From contig NZ_JBNTQY010000001.1 in NCBI RefSeq assembly GCF_051209875.1, positions 4,030,001-4,094,000 on the forward strand: a DNA stretch of 64,000 bases. Reading direction: 5' to 3'. The notes beneath the pieces were generated by a model. The model made no database searches. It had not been told where the DNA came from and was given only the letters and a program-made list of their open reading frames with translations. The position numbers were made by a program, and so were the translations under genes. This stretch comes from Emticicia sp051209875. GTDB taxonomy: Bacteria > Bacteroidota > Bacteroidia > Cytophagales > Spirosomataceae. Shown in pieces: positions 42,766 through 51,168 of this stretch; position 1 is the stretch's first letter, and each line of letters starts with the position of its first letter.

Positions 42766-43755
42766 TCAATCTTCGTCTAACTTGTATTTCATTACATCCA
42801 TTCCGAAATGTAAGCCTTTATCAGCAACCAATTGTTCTAACTCCGTTAATGACTTCTTACCGAAGTTACGGAATTTCATCATATCAGCTACTTCAAGTCT
42901 TGCCAAATCGCCTAATGTACGAATATCAGCAGATTTCAAACAGTTGTAAGCACGAACCGACAAATCAAGGTCTTGCAATGAAGTTTTCAATAACTTACGC
43001 ATGTGTAAGAATTCTTCATCAACAATATTGTCTTCGTCGTCTTTCTTGGTATCAAATACCATGTTTTCGTCCGTAAACTTCAAGAAGTGTTGAATCAAAA
43101 TATGAGCAGCTTCTTGCAAAGCTCTCTCAGGATGGATTGAACCATCAGTTTTGATTTCAAGCAATAATTTTTCGTAGTCAGTACGTTGTTCTACACGAGT
43201 ATTTTCAATGCTATACTTCACATTTTTGATCGGAGTATAAATTGAATCTACAGAGATAAAACCGATAGGCAAATCATTTTGTTTTTGCTCATCAGCAGCT
43301 ACGTAACCACGTCCTTTGTCAACAATGATTTCGATCTCAACCTCCTTTTGGTCGTCCAAACGAGCGATTACTAAGTCAGGATTTAAAATCTGAAAACTTT
43401 GAGTGAATTTACCGAGGTCTCCCGCAGTTAAAACACTTTGATTTTTGATTCTAACTGTAAATTTATTATCTACATAGTCAGAAACTTTTTTGAAACGAAC
43501 CATTTTAAGATTCAAGATGATTTCAGTTACATCATCTACAACCCCTTCAATGCTCGAAAATTCGTGTAATACCCCCGGAAATCTTACAGAAGTAATTGCG
43601 TAACCTTCTAAAGAAGATAACAAAATACGACGAAGTGCGTTTCCGATGGTCACACCATACCCTCTTTCGAGTGGTTTAAACTCGAAAAAGCCATGGAAGT
43701 CGTCAGCTTTTTCCATGACAACCTTGTCAGGCATTTGAAATGCTAATATTGACAT
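42766..43755 (-). CDS. rpoA: RNA polymerase alpha subunit
   Basis: 329 residues. The N-terminal assembly domain (1-235) shows FKPLERGYGVTIGNALRRIL and the RALQEAAHILIQHF segment. The C-terminal domain (about 255-315) has LSVRAYNCLKSADIRTLGDL and MKFRNFGKKSLTELEQLV, the helix-hairpin-helix that contacts DNA and activators. It assembles beta and beta-prime and supports promoter recognition. A 151-bp spacer separates it from rplQ and 117 bp from rpsD, longer than in most phyla; no clear internal promoter was identified. The gene is complete. Confidence 0.98.
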   Translation of the reverse strand: MSILAFQMPDKVVMEKADDFHGFFEFKPLERGYGVTIGNALRRILLSSLEGYAITSVRFPGVLHEFSSIEGVVDDVTEIILNLKMVRFKKVSDYVDNKFTVRIKNQSVLTAGDLGKFTQSFQILNPDLVIARLDDQKEVEIEIIVDKGRGYVAADEQKQNDLPIGFISVDSIYTPIKNVKYSIENTRVEQRTDYEKLLLEIKTDGSIHPERALQEAAHILIQHFLKFTDENMVFDTKKDDEDNIVDEEFLHMRKLLKTSLQDLDLSVRAYNCLKSADIRTLGDLARLEVADMMKFRNFGKKSLTELEQLVADKGLHFGMDVMKYKLDED

Positions 43756-43872
43756 ACGTATGCAGTGTGTTTGTTTTCGTTAACTAAAAGGTGGTTAGCT
43801 ACACCACCAATAAAAAAACGTAGCTGTGCCACTGTCGTTTTTTTCGACAATGGCACAACCACAAGACAAATA

Positions 43873-44478
43873 TTATTTGTTATATAACTCGACGATTGCC
43901 TGCTCGTTGAAGTTTTCAGGTATTTGGTCACGCTCAGGATAGCTGATAAATTTACCAACCATTTCTGTTGCATCCCACTCTAACCAATTGTAACGTTTTG
44001 TATTGCGTGCTTTCAAACTATCAGCGATAGTCAATAAGGCCTTTGATTTTTCACGCACACCAACAATTTGGCCTGGTTTTAAAATTAAAGAAGGCACATT
44101 TAATACATCACCATCAACCGTAATATGACAGTGAGTTACTAATTGACGAGCAGCACGACGTGTAGGAGCAATACCTAAACGATAAACTGTGTTATCTAAA
44201 CGACCTTCACAAAGTTTCAACAAGTTATCACCAGTACGTCCTTCTTTCACTGAAGCAAGGTGAAAGAAACGTGCAAATTGACGTTCTAATATACCATAAG
44301 TATATTTCACTTTTTGCTTCTCAATCAATTGTTGACCGTACTCTGATTTTTTACTTTTACGACCTTTTCCGTGTTGTCCTGGAGGGTACGCTTTTTTTGT
44401 TAATGCTTTACTTGGACCCATTACTGGCTCTCCAAATTTTCTTGAAATCCTTACCTTTGGACCTGTGTATCTTGCCAT
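43873..44478 (-). CDS. rpsD: 30S ribosomal protein S4
   Basis: Primary 16S rRNA-binding protein that nucleates small-subunit assembly; 201 residues. The start MARYTGPKVRISRKFGEPVM is canonical. The N-terminal zinc-finger cysteines are absent (C-minus form). The S4 domain is visible in LDNTVYRLGIAPTRRAARQL and TVDGDVLNVPSLILKPGQIV. The C-terminus ends EQAIVELYNK. In some bacteria S4 represses the alpha operon; no S4-binding pseudoknot was identified here, though the 246-bp spacer upstream holds two hairpins. Confidence 0.98.
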   Translation of the reverse strand: MARYTGPKVRISRKFGEPVMGPSKALTKKAYPPGQHGKGRKSKKSEYGQQLIEKQKVKYTYGILERQFARFFHLASVKEGRTGDNLLKLCEGRLDNTVYRLGIAPTRRAARQLVTHCHITVDGDVLNVPSLILKPGQIVGVREKSKALLTIADSLKARNTKRYNWLEWDATEMVGKFISYPERDQIPENFNEQAIVELYNK

Positions 44479-44568
44479 TTTAATTGATTTTTAAATGAAA
44501 TAGAGATTGATTAGCCCCAATGTCCAAACTATCAATCGCTTCAATAAGCTGATTTTCAGCAATGAAAC

Positions 44569-44612
44569 AACGGCGAACCGTTTTCTATCTCTAATCTCGT
44601 TGGTAAACGAGA
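44569..44612. repeat. Palindrome AACGGCGAACCGTT and adjoining hairpin between rpsK and rpsD
   Basis: AACGGCGAACCGTT at 44569-44582 belongs to the RCGGCGRACCGY family. A second hairpin TCTCGTT/AACGAGA lies at 44595-44612. The rest of the 44479-44724 spacer is AT-rich without recognisable signals. Confidence 0.6.
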
Positions 44613-44724
44613 GACGTTTTGAATTATTATATACTAAGACAATAAAAGAATGAAAACTTTAAAACGTAAATTTAATGTAAAAACATTAGATTTAAGCTTA
44701 TCATTTACATTCTTCTATTATTTA

Positions 44725-45120
44725 TTAAACTCTTCTACGCTTAGGCGGGCGACATCCATTGTGTGGAAGTGGCGTTACGTCAGTAATTGTAGTAACTTCG
44801 ATACCTGAGTTTTGAATAGTACGGATAGCAGACTCACGTCCTGAACCCGGCCCTTTAACAAAAACTTCAGCTTTACGCATTCCTGCTTCGTAAGCTACTT
44901 GAGCACAACTCTGAGCTGCCATTTGTGCAGCATAAGGTGTATTTTTCTTTGAACCTTTGAAACCCATTTTACCTGCTGAACCCCAAGAAATTACTTGACC
45001 TTGGCTGTTGGTTACAGAAATAATGATGTTGTTGAAAGAAGCTCTGATGTGTACTTGACCTACGGGTTCAACTACGACAATTCTTTTTTTTGCTTTATCT
45101 TTTCTTTTTGCTTGTGCCAT
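44725..45120 (-). CDS. rpsK: 30S ribosomal protein S11
   Basis: Platform protein contacting 16S rRNA near the mRNA exit; 131 residues. Conserved: GQVHIRASFNNIIISVTNSQ, VISWGSAGKMGFKGSKKNTP, ALLQ-type helix region AAQMAAQSCAQVAYEAGMR, KGPGSGRESAIRTIQNSGIE and the basic C-terminus HNGCRPPKRRRV. The N-terminus has a Lys/Arg-rich extension (MAQAKRKDKAKKR), usual in the phylum. Complete, between rpsD and rpsM in alpha-operon order. Confidence 0.98.
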   Translation of the reverse strand: MAQAKRKDKAKKRIVVVEPVGQVHIRASFNNIIISVTNSQGQVISWGSAGKMGFKGSKKNTPYAAQMAAQSCAQVAYEAGMRKAEVFVKGPGSGRESAIRTIQNSGIEVTTITDVTPLPHNGCRPPKRRRV

Positions 45121-45237
45121 TGTGACAAAACATTGTTAAATGATTGGCAGTACAGAAAAACCTGTACTCTGTTCGATTTTCTTCCCCTAAAAATAGTGAA
45201 AATCCAAATTTTAATCCCATTTAGGAATTGGGGTCTC

Positions 45238-45612
45238 TTACTTAGTAGCTTTCTTTTTGTTTGCTACAGTCTTACGTTTACCTTTACGGGTACGTGAGTT
45301 GTTTTTGGTACGTTGTCCACGAAGTGGTAAACCTTTACGGTGACGAACACCACGGTAACAACCAATGTCCATCAATCGCTTGATAGCCAATTGGACTTCT
45401 GAACGCAATTGACCTTCAACAGTCATTTCTTCCGTAATAATACCACGGATGGCATTTGCTTCACTGTCATTCCATTCGCCAGCTTTTTTATCAAAACTGA
45501 TATTAGCTTTTGTTAAAATCTTTTGTGACGCACTACGACCAATACCGTAGATGTACGTAAGGGCGATTTCGCCTCTTTTTTTGTCTGGGATATCAACACC
45601 TGCAATCCTCAT
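45238..45612 (-). CDS. rpsM: 30S ribosomal protein S13
   Basis: Head protein that forms intersubunit bridge B1 and contacts P-site tRNA; 124 residues. Canonical start MRIAGVDIPDKKRGEIALTY; helix-two-turn-helix region GIGRSASQKILTKANI; C-terminal CYRGVRHRKGLPLRGQRTKN and a Lys-rich tail ending KKKATK that reaches toward tRNA. It starts 5 bases after the rpmJ stop, so the two are coupled. Complete. Confidence 0.98.
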   Translation of the reverse strand: MRIAGVDIPDKKRGEIALTYIYGIGRSASQKILTKANISFDKKAGEWNDSEANAIRGIITEEMTVEGQLRSEVQLAIKRLMDIGCYRGVRHRKGLPLRGQRTKNNSRTRKGKRKTVANKKKATK

Positions 45613-45617
45613 AGAAA

Positions 45618-45734
45618 TTAGCCTTGTCTTTGTTTAAACTTAGGATTCTTTTTGTTAATAACGTAAATCTTACCCTTTCTGCGGATAACTTTACAATCAG
45701 CACTACGCTTCTTTACCGACGCTTTTACTTTCAT
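45618..45734 (-). CDS. rpmJ: 50S ribosomal protein L36
   Basis: 38 residues beginning MKVKASVKKRSADCKVIRRK and ending VINKKNPKFKQRQG, read on the minus strand from ATG at 45734 to TAA at 45618. Of the usual Cys-Cys-Cys-His zinc ribbon only one cysteine remains, so this is the zinc-free form. The short length explains why simple length cut-offs would miss it. It lies between infA and rpsM as in other Bacteroidota, with an octamer-repeat spacer on the infA side. Confidence 0.96.
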   Translation of the reverse strand: MKVKASVKKRSADCKVIRRKGKIYVINKKNPKFKQRQG

Positions 45735-45752
45735 TTCAAAATTAAATTAATG

Positions 45753-45780
45753 AATGAGTGAAAGATCGAATGAGCAAAAT
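45753..45780 (+). repeat. Octamer repeat between infA and rpmJ
   Basis: AATGAGTG, AAAGATCG, AATGAGCA, AAAT, period 8, the same unit as at 37784-37819 next to nadE. Confidence 0.55.
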
Positions 45781-45812
45781 AACTTTAAAATAATTCACTC
45801 ATCCTATCAAAA

Positions 45813-46031
45813 TTACTTATAACGATACGTAATTCTTGCTTTACTTAAATCATAGGGTGACATTTCTAATCTAACTTTGTCACCTGGCAAAATACGGATA
45901 TAATTCATTCGCATTTTACCTGAAATATGGGCAATTAACTCATGTTGATTCTCTAAACGCACACGAAACATGGCGTTTGAAAGAGCCTCAGTGATAATGC
46001 CGTCAACTTCGATATTTGATTGTTTTGCCAT
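45813..46031 (-). CDS. infA: Translation initiation factor IF-1
   Basis: 72-residue OB-fold protein that occupies the ribosomal A site during initiation. Conserved: MAKQSNIEVDGIITEALSNA, MFRVRLENQHELIAHISGKM and RMNYIRILPGDKVRLEMSPY, ending in ARITYRYK. Complete and of exact family length. It sits between map and rpmJ; the spacer on the map side contains two RCGGCGRACCGY palindromes. Confidence 0.98.
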   Translation of the reverse strand: MAKQSNIEVDGIITEALSNAMFRVRLENQHELIAHISGKMRMNYIRILPGDKVRLEMSPYDLSKARITYRYK

Positions 46032-46096
46032 TAAATAATTTTTTGGTTATTTGAAAGTGGATATTCGGTGATTTGAAACTTTTAATACTCAAATCG

Positions 46097-46134
46097 CAAC
46101 GGCGAACCGTTGACACATCACTACGGCGAACCGT
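46097..46134. repeat. Two RCGGCGRACCGY palindromes between map and infA
   Basis: CAACGGCGAACCGTTG (46097-46112) and ACGGCGAACCGT (46123-46134), separated by 10 bases. Each can fold into a short stem with a CGAA loop. Related copies are at 44569 and 11323. Confidence 0.75.
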
Positions 46135-46158
46135 CTCCAAATTTTCAAATTATTTTAA

Positions 46159-46968
46159 TTATGCAATAAATAAATTTTTACTTTTTAAAACTTCTTCGAT
46201 GTATTGAAAGGTAGTCAATATTTCAGCTTTTCCTTTTCTTACAACTACTGTGTGCTCATAATGAGCTGCTTGCTTACGATCTTCAGTACGAATTGTCCAA
46301 CCATCGTTTTCTTGTACAACTCCTCTTCTTCCTAAAGTAATCATTGGCTCTATTGCTATTACCATTCCTTCTTGTAATCTTGGCCCGTTTCCACGCTTAC
46401 CAAAATTAGGTACTTCAGGCGATTCGTGTAAATGTCTTCCAACTCCATGTCCTACTAATTCTCTTACCACACCATACCTAAACTTTTCCGCATAAGATTG
46501 AACCGCAAAACTAATATCTCCAACTCTGTTACCTGTTCTTGCTTGCTCAATTCCTTTGAAAAGTGATTGATATGTTTGTTTAAGCAACTCTAACACTTCA
46601 TTATTTACTTCTCCTACTGTGTAGGTATAAGCACTATCAGCGTGATAACCATTTTTGAAAACACCACCATCAACTGAAACGATGTCTCCATCTTTCAAAA
46701 CTCGATTACTTGGTATTCCATGTACCACCACATCATTTAAAGAGATGCAAAGACTTGCTGGAAATCCGTATAATCCTAAGAATGAAGGCTCTCCACCGTT
46801 ATCTTTAATATAATCGAAAGCTACTTTATCTAATGCTTTAGTCGTAACTCCAGGTTCTATCAATTTAGCTACTTCAGCATGAGCTTTACCTAAAATTTCT
46901 CCATTCTTACGAATAATTTCTAACTCCTCTTCCGACTTTAGATAAATTATATTATCTTTTTTGCTCAT
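46159..46968 (-). CDS. map: Methionine aminopeptidase, type I
   Basis: Removes the initiator Met from nascent proteins; cytosolic metalloprotease of the pita-bread fold. 269 residues. Metal ligands are visible: Asp in VSVDGGVFKNGYHADSAYTY (two Asp), His in LVGHGVGRHLHESPEVPNFG, Glu in MVIAIEPMITLG and the last Glu in HYEHTVVV. It starts 10 bases after the secY stop, continuing the spc-type order secY-map-infA-rpmJ. No N-terminal zinc-finger extension, so it is the short type Ia form. Confidence 0.97.
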   Translation of the reverse strand: MSKKDNIIYLKSEEELEIIRKNGEILGKAHAEVAKLIEPGVTTKALDKVAFDYIKDNGGEPSFLGLYGFPASLCISLNDVVVHGIPSNRVLKDGDIVSVDGGVFKNGYHADSAYTYTVGEVNNEVLELLKQTYQSLFKGIEQARTGNRVGDISFAVQSYAEKFRYGVVRELVGHGVGRHLHESPEVPNFGKRGNGPRLQEGMVIAIEPMITLGRRGVVQENDGWTIRTEDRKQAAHYEHTVVVRKGKAEILTTFQYIEEVLKSKNLFIA

Positions 46969-46978
46969 GTTATTTACC

Positions 46979-48313
46979 TTAGACTGGTATATTTGAAACA
47001 GTCTGACGACCTTGAATCCTTCCTGATTCCATCAGACCTTCGTAACGTTTCATCAATAGATAACTTTCAATTTGTTGTAATGTATCTAATACAACACCTA
47101 CTAAGATTAACAAAGAGGTACCACCGAAGAACGATGCAAATCCTTGTGTCATTCCTAATAAACCTGCTAATGCTGGTAAGATTGCTATTACTGCTAATAA
47201 AACACCGCCAGGTAAAGTAATTCTATCTAAAATATTAGCGATAAAGTCTGATGTTGGTTGTCCAGGTTTAACTCCTGGAATAAATCCACCACCTCTCTTC
47301 ATGTCGTCAGCAATTTGATTTGGATTAATCGAAATCGCTGTATAGAAGAATGTAAAACCAATAATCAAAATAGCATAAATGATACAATATTGCCAAGAGG
47401 TAGGGCTATTCATGATAATTGCCCAGCTTTGAAAAGTATCACTTTTTGTACTGTCAGCTAAATAAGTCAGAACTAAACCTGGTATAAACATCAATGCTTG
47501 ACCAAAAATGATTGGCATTACACCTGCGATATTTAATTTTAGTGGTAAATATTGACGCTGACCTGTCACTACTTTATTCCCAACGATTTGTTTAGCATAC
47601 TGAACAGGAATTCTGCGGGTTGCTTGTGTAATGGCCACAGCAAACAAAACAACCATAAATAAAGCTACAATTTCAAGAATAAAAAATAAGATTTGACCAT
47701 TTCCACCTCTTGATTGTGCCTCACCAATAATTGCTCCAGGAAATCTTGAAACAATACCAATCATAATCATCATTGATATTCCATTTCCGACGCCCTTTTC
47801 TGTCATTCTTTCACCTAACCACATACACATCACTGTGCCTGCAACAATAAGTAATACTGAACTTACATAGAAAAGGCCTTGACCAATCATAATTGCATCA
47901 GTTGGGATCGTTGCACGTACGTAAGTAAGTGCTTGAGCCGCAGCAACCGCAATTGTTAACCAGCGAGTAATTTGATTCAATTTTCTACGACCTGACTCAC
48001 CTTCTTTTTGTAATTTACTAAAATAAGGCAATGCAAGCGTTAATAATTGAATAGCGATTGACGCTGAAATATAGGGCATAATACCCAATGCCATAATTGA
48101 GGCATTCTTAAAAGCACCACCAACTAAAGTATTCAAAAGACCTAATAAGCCATTGCTTTCGGTAAGGTCTTTGAGTTTAGCTACATCAACACCCGGTAAA
48201 ACCACGTGTGAACCAATTCGGAAAATAAGAATAATCAAAATGGTTTGAAGAATACGATTTCTTAATTCTTCAATTGACCAAATGTTTCGGAGTGTCGTAA
48301 TGAATTTGTTCAT
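46979..48313 (-). CDS. secY: Preprotein translocase subunit SecY
   Basis: Central channel of the Sec translocon, inner membrane; 444 residues with ten transmembrane helices. Visible: the N-terminal IWSIEELRNRILQTILIILI, plug/TM2 region LNTLVGGAFKNASIMALGIM and PYISASIAIQLL, TM5-6 loop, RRIPVQYAKQIVG and the C-terminal GTSLLILVGVVLDTLQQIES with MKRYEGLM. It lies between rplO and map in spc order and starts 32 bases after the rplO stop. Complete. Confidence 0.98.
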   Translation of the reverse strand: MNKFITTLRNIWSIEELRNRILQTILIILIFRIGSHVVLPGVDVAKLKDLTESNGLLGLLNTLVGGAFKNASIMALGIMPYISASIAIQLLTLALPYFSKLQKEGESGRRKLNQITRWLTIAVAAAQALTYVRATIPTDAIMIGQGLFYVSSVLLIVAGTVMCMWLGERMTEKGVGNGISMMIMIGIVSRFPGAIIGEAQSRGGNGQILFFILEIVALFMVVLFAVAITQATRRIPVQYAKQIVGNKVVTGQRQYLPLKLNIAGVMPIIFGQALMFIPGLVLTYLADSTKSDTFQSWAIIMNSPTSWQYCIIYAILIIGFTFFYTAISINPNQIADDMKRGGGFIPGVKPGQPTSDFIANILDRITLPGGVLLAVIAILPALAGLLGMTQGFASFFGGTSLLILVGVVLDTLQQIESYLLMKRYEGLMESGRIQGRQTVSNIPV

Positions 48314-48345
48314 TTTTTTAGGAAAAACAAGGCGTTTAAGTGAAA

Positions 48346-49152
48346 TTACTCAGCTTTACCTGCGTTGAGTTTGTCTTGCAATTCCTTCAACTCATCCCAC
48401 TTACCATCACGAGCTAATTCAGCTTGAGATGCCCAAGTAGTTGGGTCGTGCATAGCAAATTTTGAACCTGCTGCATCAAGAATTTCTTTAACTTTCTCTG
48501 CTGGTGTTGCTGCTAAATCTGCAAAAGTAATAACTCCTGCGTTAATTAGCAAATCTGCAATTTTTGGACCAACACCTTCGATTAATTTCAAATCATCTCC
48601 TTCTGCTACTTTCTTTGCTTTTTTAGGTTTTGCTTCAACAACTGCTTCTTCAACTATCGGTGCAGCAACTTTAGCAACAGGAGCAGATGCTTCCTTATTG
48701 AAAGTAGCATCTACAGTTGCAGAACCACCTAATTTTTCAATGGCTGCGATAGCAGATGTTGAAAAAGCATTGGCACGTAAGTTAACAACTGCTGTCAATT
48801 CACCACGACCTAAGATTTTAACTAAATCTGATTTTGAAGTAAGACCATTGTTGTACAATACTCCTAAATCTATATTATTAATACCTGTTTTATCAAAAAG
48901 AGCTTGGATTGTATCTAAGTTAATCGCTTTGTATTCTACACGATTGATATTTTTGAAACCAAACTTAGGAACACGACGTTGTAAAGGCATTTGACCACCT
49001 TCAAAACCACGTTTTTGGCTATATCCTGAGCGAGATTTTGCTCCTTTATGACCACGTTTTGCTGTTCCGCCACCGCCAGAACCATGTCCACGTCCTACTC
49101 TATCATTTGCTTTTACTGAACCTTTTGCGGGTTGTAATGACTCTAATTTCAT
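48346..49152 (-). CDS. rplO: 50S ribosomal protein L15 with fused helix-hairpin-helix domain
   Basis: L15 binds 23S rRNA late in assembly. The core (1-150) is normal: Gly/Arg-rich RVGRGHGSGGGGTAKRGHKG, GFEGGQMPLQRRVPKFGF and VVNLRANAFSTSAIAAIEKL. Total length is 268, against about 148 in most bacteria. After a Lys/Ala/Glu linker (about 155-185) comes a helix-hairpin-helix domain (about 186-268): LIEGVGPKIADLLINAGV, FADLAATPAEKVKEILDAAG and DPTTWASQAELARDGKWDEL. This domain resembles the C-terminal extension of L21 in Bacteroidota and DUF4332-type HhH modules. It probably contacts rRNA or another nucleic acid (inference). The frame is continuous, with no sign of an error. Confidence 0.95.
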   Translation of the reverse strand: MKLESLQPAKGSVKANDRVGRGHGSGGGGTAKRGHKGAKSRSGYSQKRGFEGGQMPLQRRVPKFGFKNINRVEYKAINLDTIQALFDKTGINNIDLGVLYNNGLTSKSDLVKILGRGELTAVVNLRANAFSTSAIAAIEKLGGSATVDATFNKEASAPVAKVAAPIVEEAVVEAKPKKAKKVAEGDDLKLIEGVGPKIADLLINAGVITFADLAATPAEKVKEILDAAGSKFAMHDPTTWASQAELARDGKWDELKELQDKLNAGKAE

Positions 49153-49221
49153 TGTAATACGATTATTTTAATCGGTTATTAAATACGCAATTCCGATTTT
49201 CGGAACTACTCGGCTATGCCT

Positions 49222-49295
49222 TTGGTAATTATTAATTAGTAATTATCATTTTATTAGAAAAATCTAAAATGATAGAACTCTTTTATAATTACCAA
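49222..49295. other. Nested inverted repeat between rpmD and rplO
   Basis: Outer arms TTGGTAATTAT (49222-49232) and ATAATTACCAA (49285-49295), inner arms ATCATTTTA (49245-49253) and TAAAATGAT (49265-49273). A heptamer run GTAATTA, TTAATTA, GTAATTA (49225-49245) overlaps the left arm. It sits in the 168-bp spacer inside the spc operon and could form a large hairpin in the mRNA. Confidence 0.55.
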
Positions 49296-49320
49296 TTTTA
49301 AGAATAAAACTTTGAATAGC

Positions 49321-49500
49321 TTACGCTTCTTCAATGACTAACAAGTGTTTCACTGAGTTAATCATCCCTTGCATTGCAGGATTCAGTTCTTTTTCTATTG
49401 TACGGTTCAGTTTTCCAAGTCCTAAAGCAGCAATCGTGCGTTTTTGAACTTCTGGTCTGCCAATTGTACTTCTTACTTGAGTAATTTTTACCTTTGCCAT
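49321..49500 (-). CDS. rpmD: 50S ribosomal protein L30
   Basis: 59 residues, read on the minus strand from ATG at 49500 to TAA at 49321. Sequence features: MAKVKITQVRSTIGRPEVQK, RTIAALGLGKLNRTIEKELN and MINSVKHLLVIEEA, the complete small alpha/beta L30 fold with the conserved ALGLGK-x-N turn. It lies between rpsE and rplO as expected. It is short enough to be missed by common length limits. A heptamer array (49527-49547) separates it from rpsE. Confidence 0.97.
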   Translation of the reverse strand: MAKVKITQVRSTIGRPEVQKRTIAALGLGKLNRTIEKELNPAMQGMINSVKHLLVIEEA

Positions 49501-49526
49501 TTTATTATTTATTCAAAGGTTCAAAA

Positions 49527-49547
49527 TTCGATGTTCGATGCTCGATG
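49527..49547 (+). repeat. Heptamer repeat (TTCGATG type) between rpsE and rpmD
   Basis: TTCGATG, TTCGATG, CTCGATG in succession; TCGATGT then pairs with ACATCGA at 49551 to give a short hairpin. Confidence 0.75.
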
Positions 49548-49587
49548 TAAACATCGAACGTTGAAGACTGAACTTTGAACTAATAAA

Positions 49588-50091
49588 TTATCCGTTAAAT
49601 ACTTTATTCATTTTCACACTACGTTGGAAAGCAATTGTATGTGGTGCACGCATTTGACTAAGTGCATCAATTGTTGCTTTTACAACGTTATGAGGATTTG
49701 ATGAGCCTTTAGATTTTGCCAATACATTGTGTACACCGGCTGCTTCTAAAACTGCACGCATCGCACCACCTGCAATAATACCTGTACCAGGAGCTGCTGG
49801 TTTTACGAACACAAATCCACCTGAGAATTTACCGTGGATTTCATGAGGCACAGTATCATTGATAATTGGCACAGAAACTAAGTTTTTCTTAGCATCTTCA
49901 ATTGCTTTTGCAATTGCGTCAGTTACCTCATTTGCTTTACCAAGGCCTTGTCCTACAACTCCTTTGCCATCACCTAAAACGACAATTGCAGAGAAACTAA
50001 AACGACGTCCACCTTTTACTACTTTTGCTACACGATTAATGGCGACTACTCTTTCTTTGAGTTCTGCCTCGTTTACTTTTGCTTTGTTCAT
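49588..50091 (-). CDS. rpsE: 30S ribosomal protein S5
   Basis: Fidelity protein near the mRNA entry and helix 34; 167 residues. Double-stranded-RNA-binding-like N-terminal domain: LKERVVAINRVAKVVKGGRR, FSFSAIVVLGDGKGVVGQGL. C-terminal domain: APGTGIIAGGAMRAVLEAAG, LAKSKGSSNPHNVVKATIDA. The start MNKAKVNEAELKERV is a short phylum-typical N-terminus. Complete, 18 bases after rplR. Confidence 0.98.
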   Translation of the reverse strand: MNKAKVNEAELKERVVAINRVAKVVKGGRRFSFSAIVVLGDGKGVVGQGLGKANEVTDAIAKAIEDAKKNLVSVPIINDTVPHEIHGKFSGGFVFVKPAAPGTGIIAGGAMRAVLEAAGVHNVLAKSKGSSNPHNVVKATIDALSQMRAPHTIAFQRSVKMNKVFNG

Positions 50092-50109
50092 TGATTCAGA
50101 ATTTCAAGA

Positions 50110-50457
50110 TTAGAATTTTAAACCGCCTTCTCTGGCACCTTCTGCCACAGCCTTCACGTTACCATGATATAAATAACCGTTACGGTCAAATACACAAGCT
50201 AAAATACCTTTTTCAGTAGCCTTTTCAGCTATTTTTTTGCCAACTTCTTTAGAGTTATCAACTTTCACACCTTTCAAACCCAACTCCGTAGTTGAAGTAG
50301 CAGCCAAAGTAACACCTTTTGAATCATCAATTAATTGGGCGTAGATGGCAGTATTTGAGCGGAATACCGACAAGCGAGGTCTCTCAGATGTACCTGAAAC
50401 TTTGCGACGGATACTCCATTTTATCTTTTGTCTTCTATCAGTTTTTACACTTGACAT
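50110..50457 (-). CDS. rplR: 50S ribosomal protein L18
   Basis: Binds 5S rRNA with L5 in the central protuberance; 115 residues. Conserved: RRKVSGTSERPRLSVFRSNT, IYAQLIDDSKGVTLAATST and VFDRNGYLYHGNVKAVAEGA, ending REGGLKF. The basic N-terminus MSSVKTDRRQKIKWSIRRK is usual. Complete, between rplF and rpsE. Confidence 0.98.
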   Translation of the reverse strand: MSSVKTDRRQKIKWSIRRKVSGTSERPRLSVFRSNTAIYAQLIDDSKGVTLAATSTTELGLKGVKVDNSKEVGKKIAEKATEKGILACVFDRNGYLYHGNVKAVAEGAREGGLKF

Positions 50458-50521
50458 TGTTTTTGCTATTTTGAGATTTTCAGAAATAATCGAATTATTT
50501 CTTTCGTCTTGTGTCTAATGA

Positions 50522-51082
50522 TTATTTCTTCTTACCTGAGGTTTTACCAGCCTTACGACGTATAACTTCACCAACAAAACGAATACCTTTTCCTTTGTAT
50601 GGCTCAACTTTACGAAGTGATTTGATTTTTGAAGCTACCAAACCAATCAGTTGTTTGTCTGTACCTTCAAGCGTAACCATCGGGTTTTTACCTTTTTCCA
50701 TTGCAGTTGTTACTTTCAACTCTGATGGTACAACGAAATAAACGTTGTGAGAAAAACCTAAGCTAAGATCAAGGACATTACCATTATTAGTAGCCTTATA
50801 CCCTACCCCAACAATCTCCATTTCAGTTTTGTAACCTGTACTTACACCAATAACCATGTTATTAATTAAAGAACGATACAACCCATGAAGAGCTTTGTGA
50901 CGTTTTTGTTCAGTTGGTCTGTCAACTTTCAATTCGCTACCTTCGATAGCAATTGACATATCTGGATCAACTTTTTGTGTTAGTTCTCCCTTCGGTCCTT
51001 TTACAGTAACGATGTTTTGTGCATCTACTGAGATTGTTACACCACCTGGAAGGGTAACTGGTTTTTTACCAATTCTTGACAT
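50522..51082 (-). CDS. rplF: 50S ribosomal protein L6
   Basis: Large-subunit protein near the factor-binding site; 186 residues. The ATG at 51082 gives MSRIGKKPVTLPGGVTISVD, the canonical start; upstream in-frame codons to 51145 are not conserved. Two L6 repeats are visible, with the second containing VGVGYKATNNGNVLDLSLGF and DKQLIGLVASKIKSLRKVEP. The signature PYKGKGIRFVGEVIRRKAGK lies near the C-terminus. Complete. Confidence 0.97.
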   Translation of the reverse strand: MSRIGKKPVTLPGGVTISVDAQNIVTVKGPKGELTQKVDPDMSIAIEGSELKVDRPTEQKRHKALHGLYRSLINNMVIGVSTGYKTEMEIVGVGYKATNNGNVLDLSLGFSHNVYFVVPSELKVTTAMEKGKNPMVTLEGTDKQLIGLVASKIKSLRKVEPYKGKGIRFVGEVIRRKAGKTSGKKK

Positions 51083-51168
51083 TTTTTGATAGTTTAAGGC
51101 TTCAGAACACTTTCGTCGAAATGACGAGTTATTAAGAGCGGTCAACGAAAAAGAACTATTTTAATGGA

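Noticed and set aside
45618..45734. Non-coding spacer between rpsM and infA
   Set aside because: The stretch encodes a complete 38-residue L36, so it was annotated as rpmJ.
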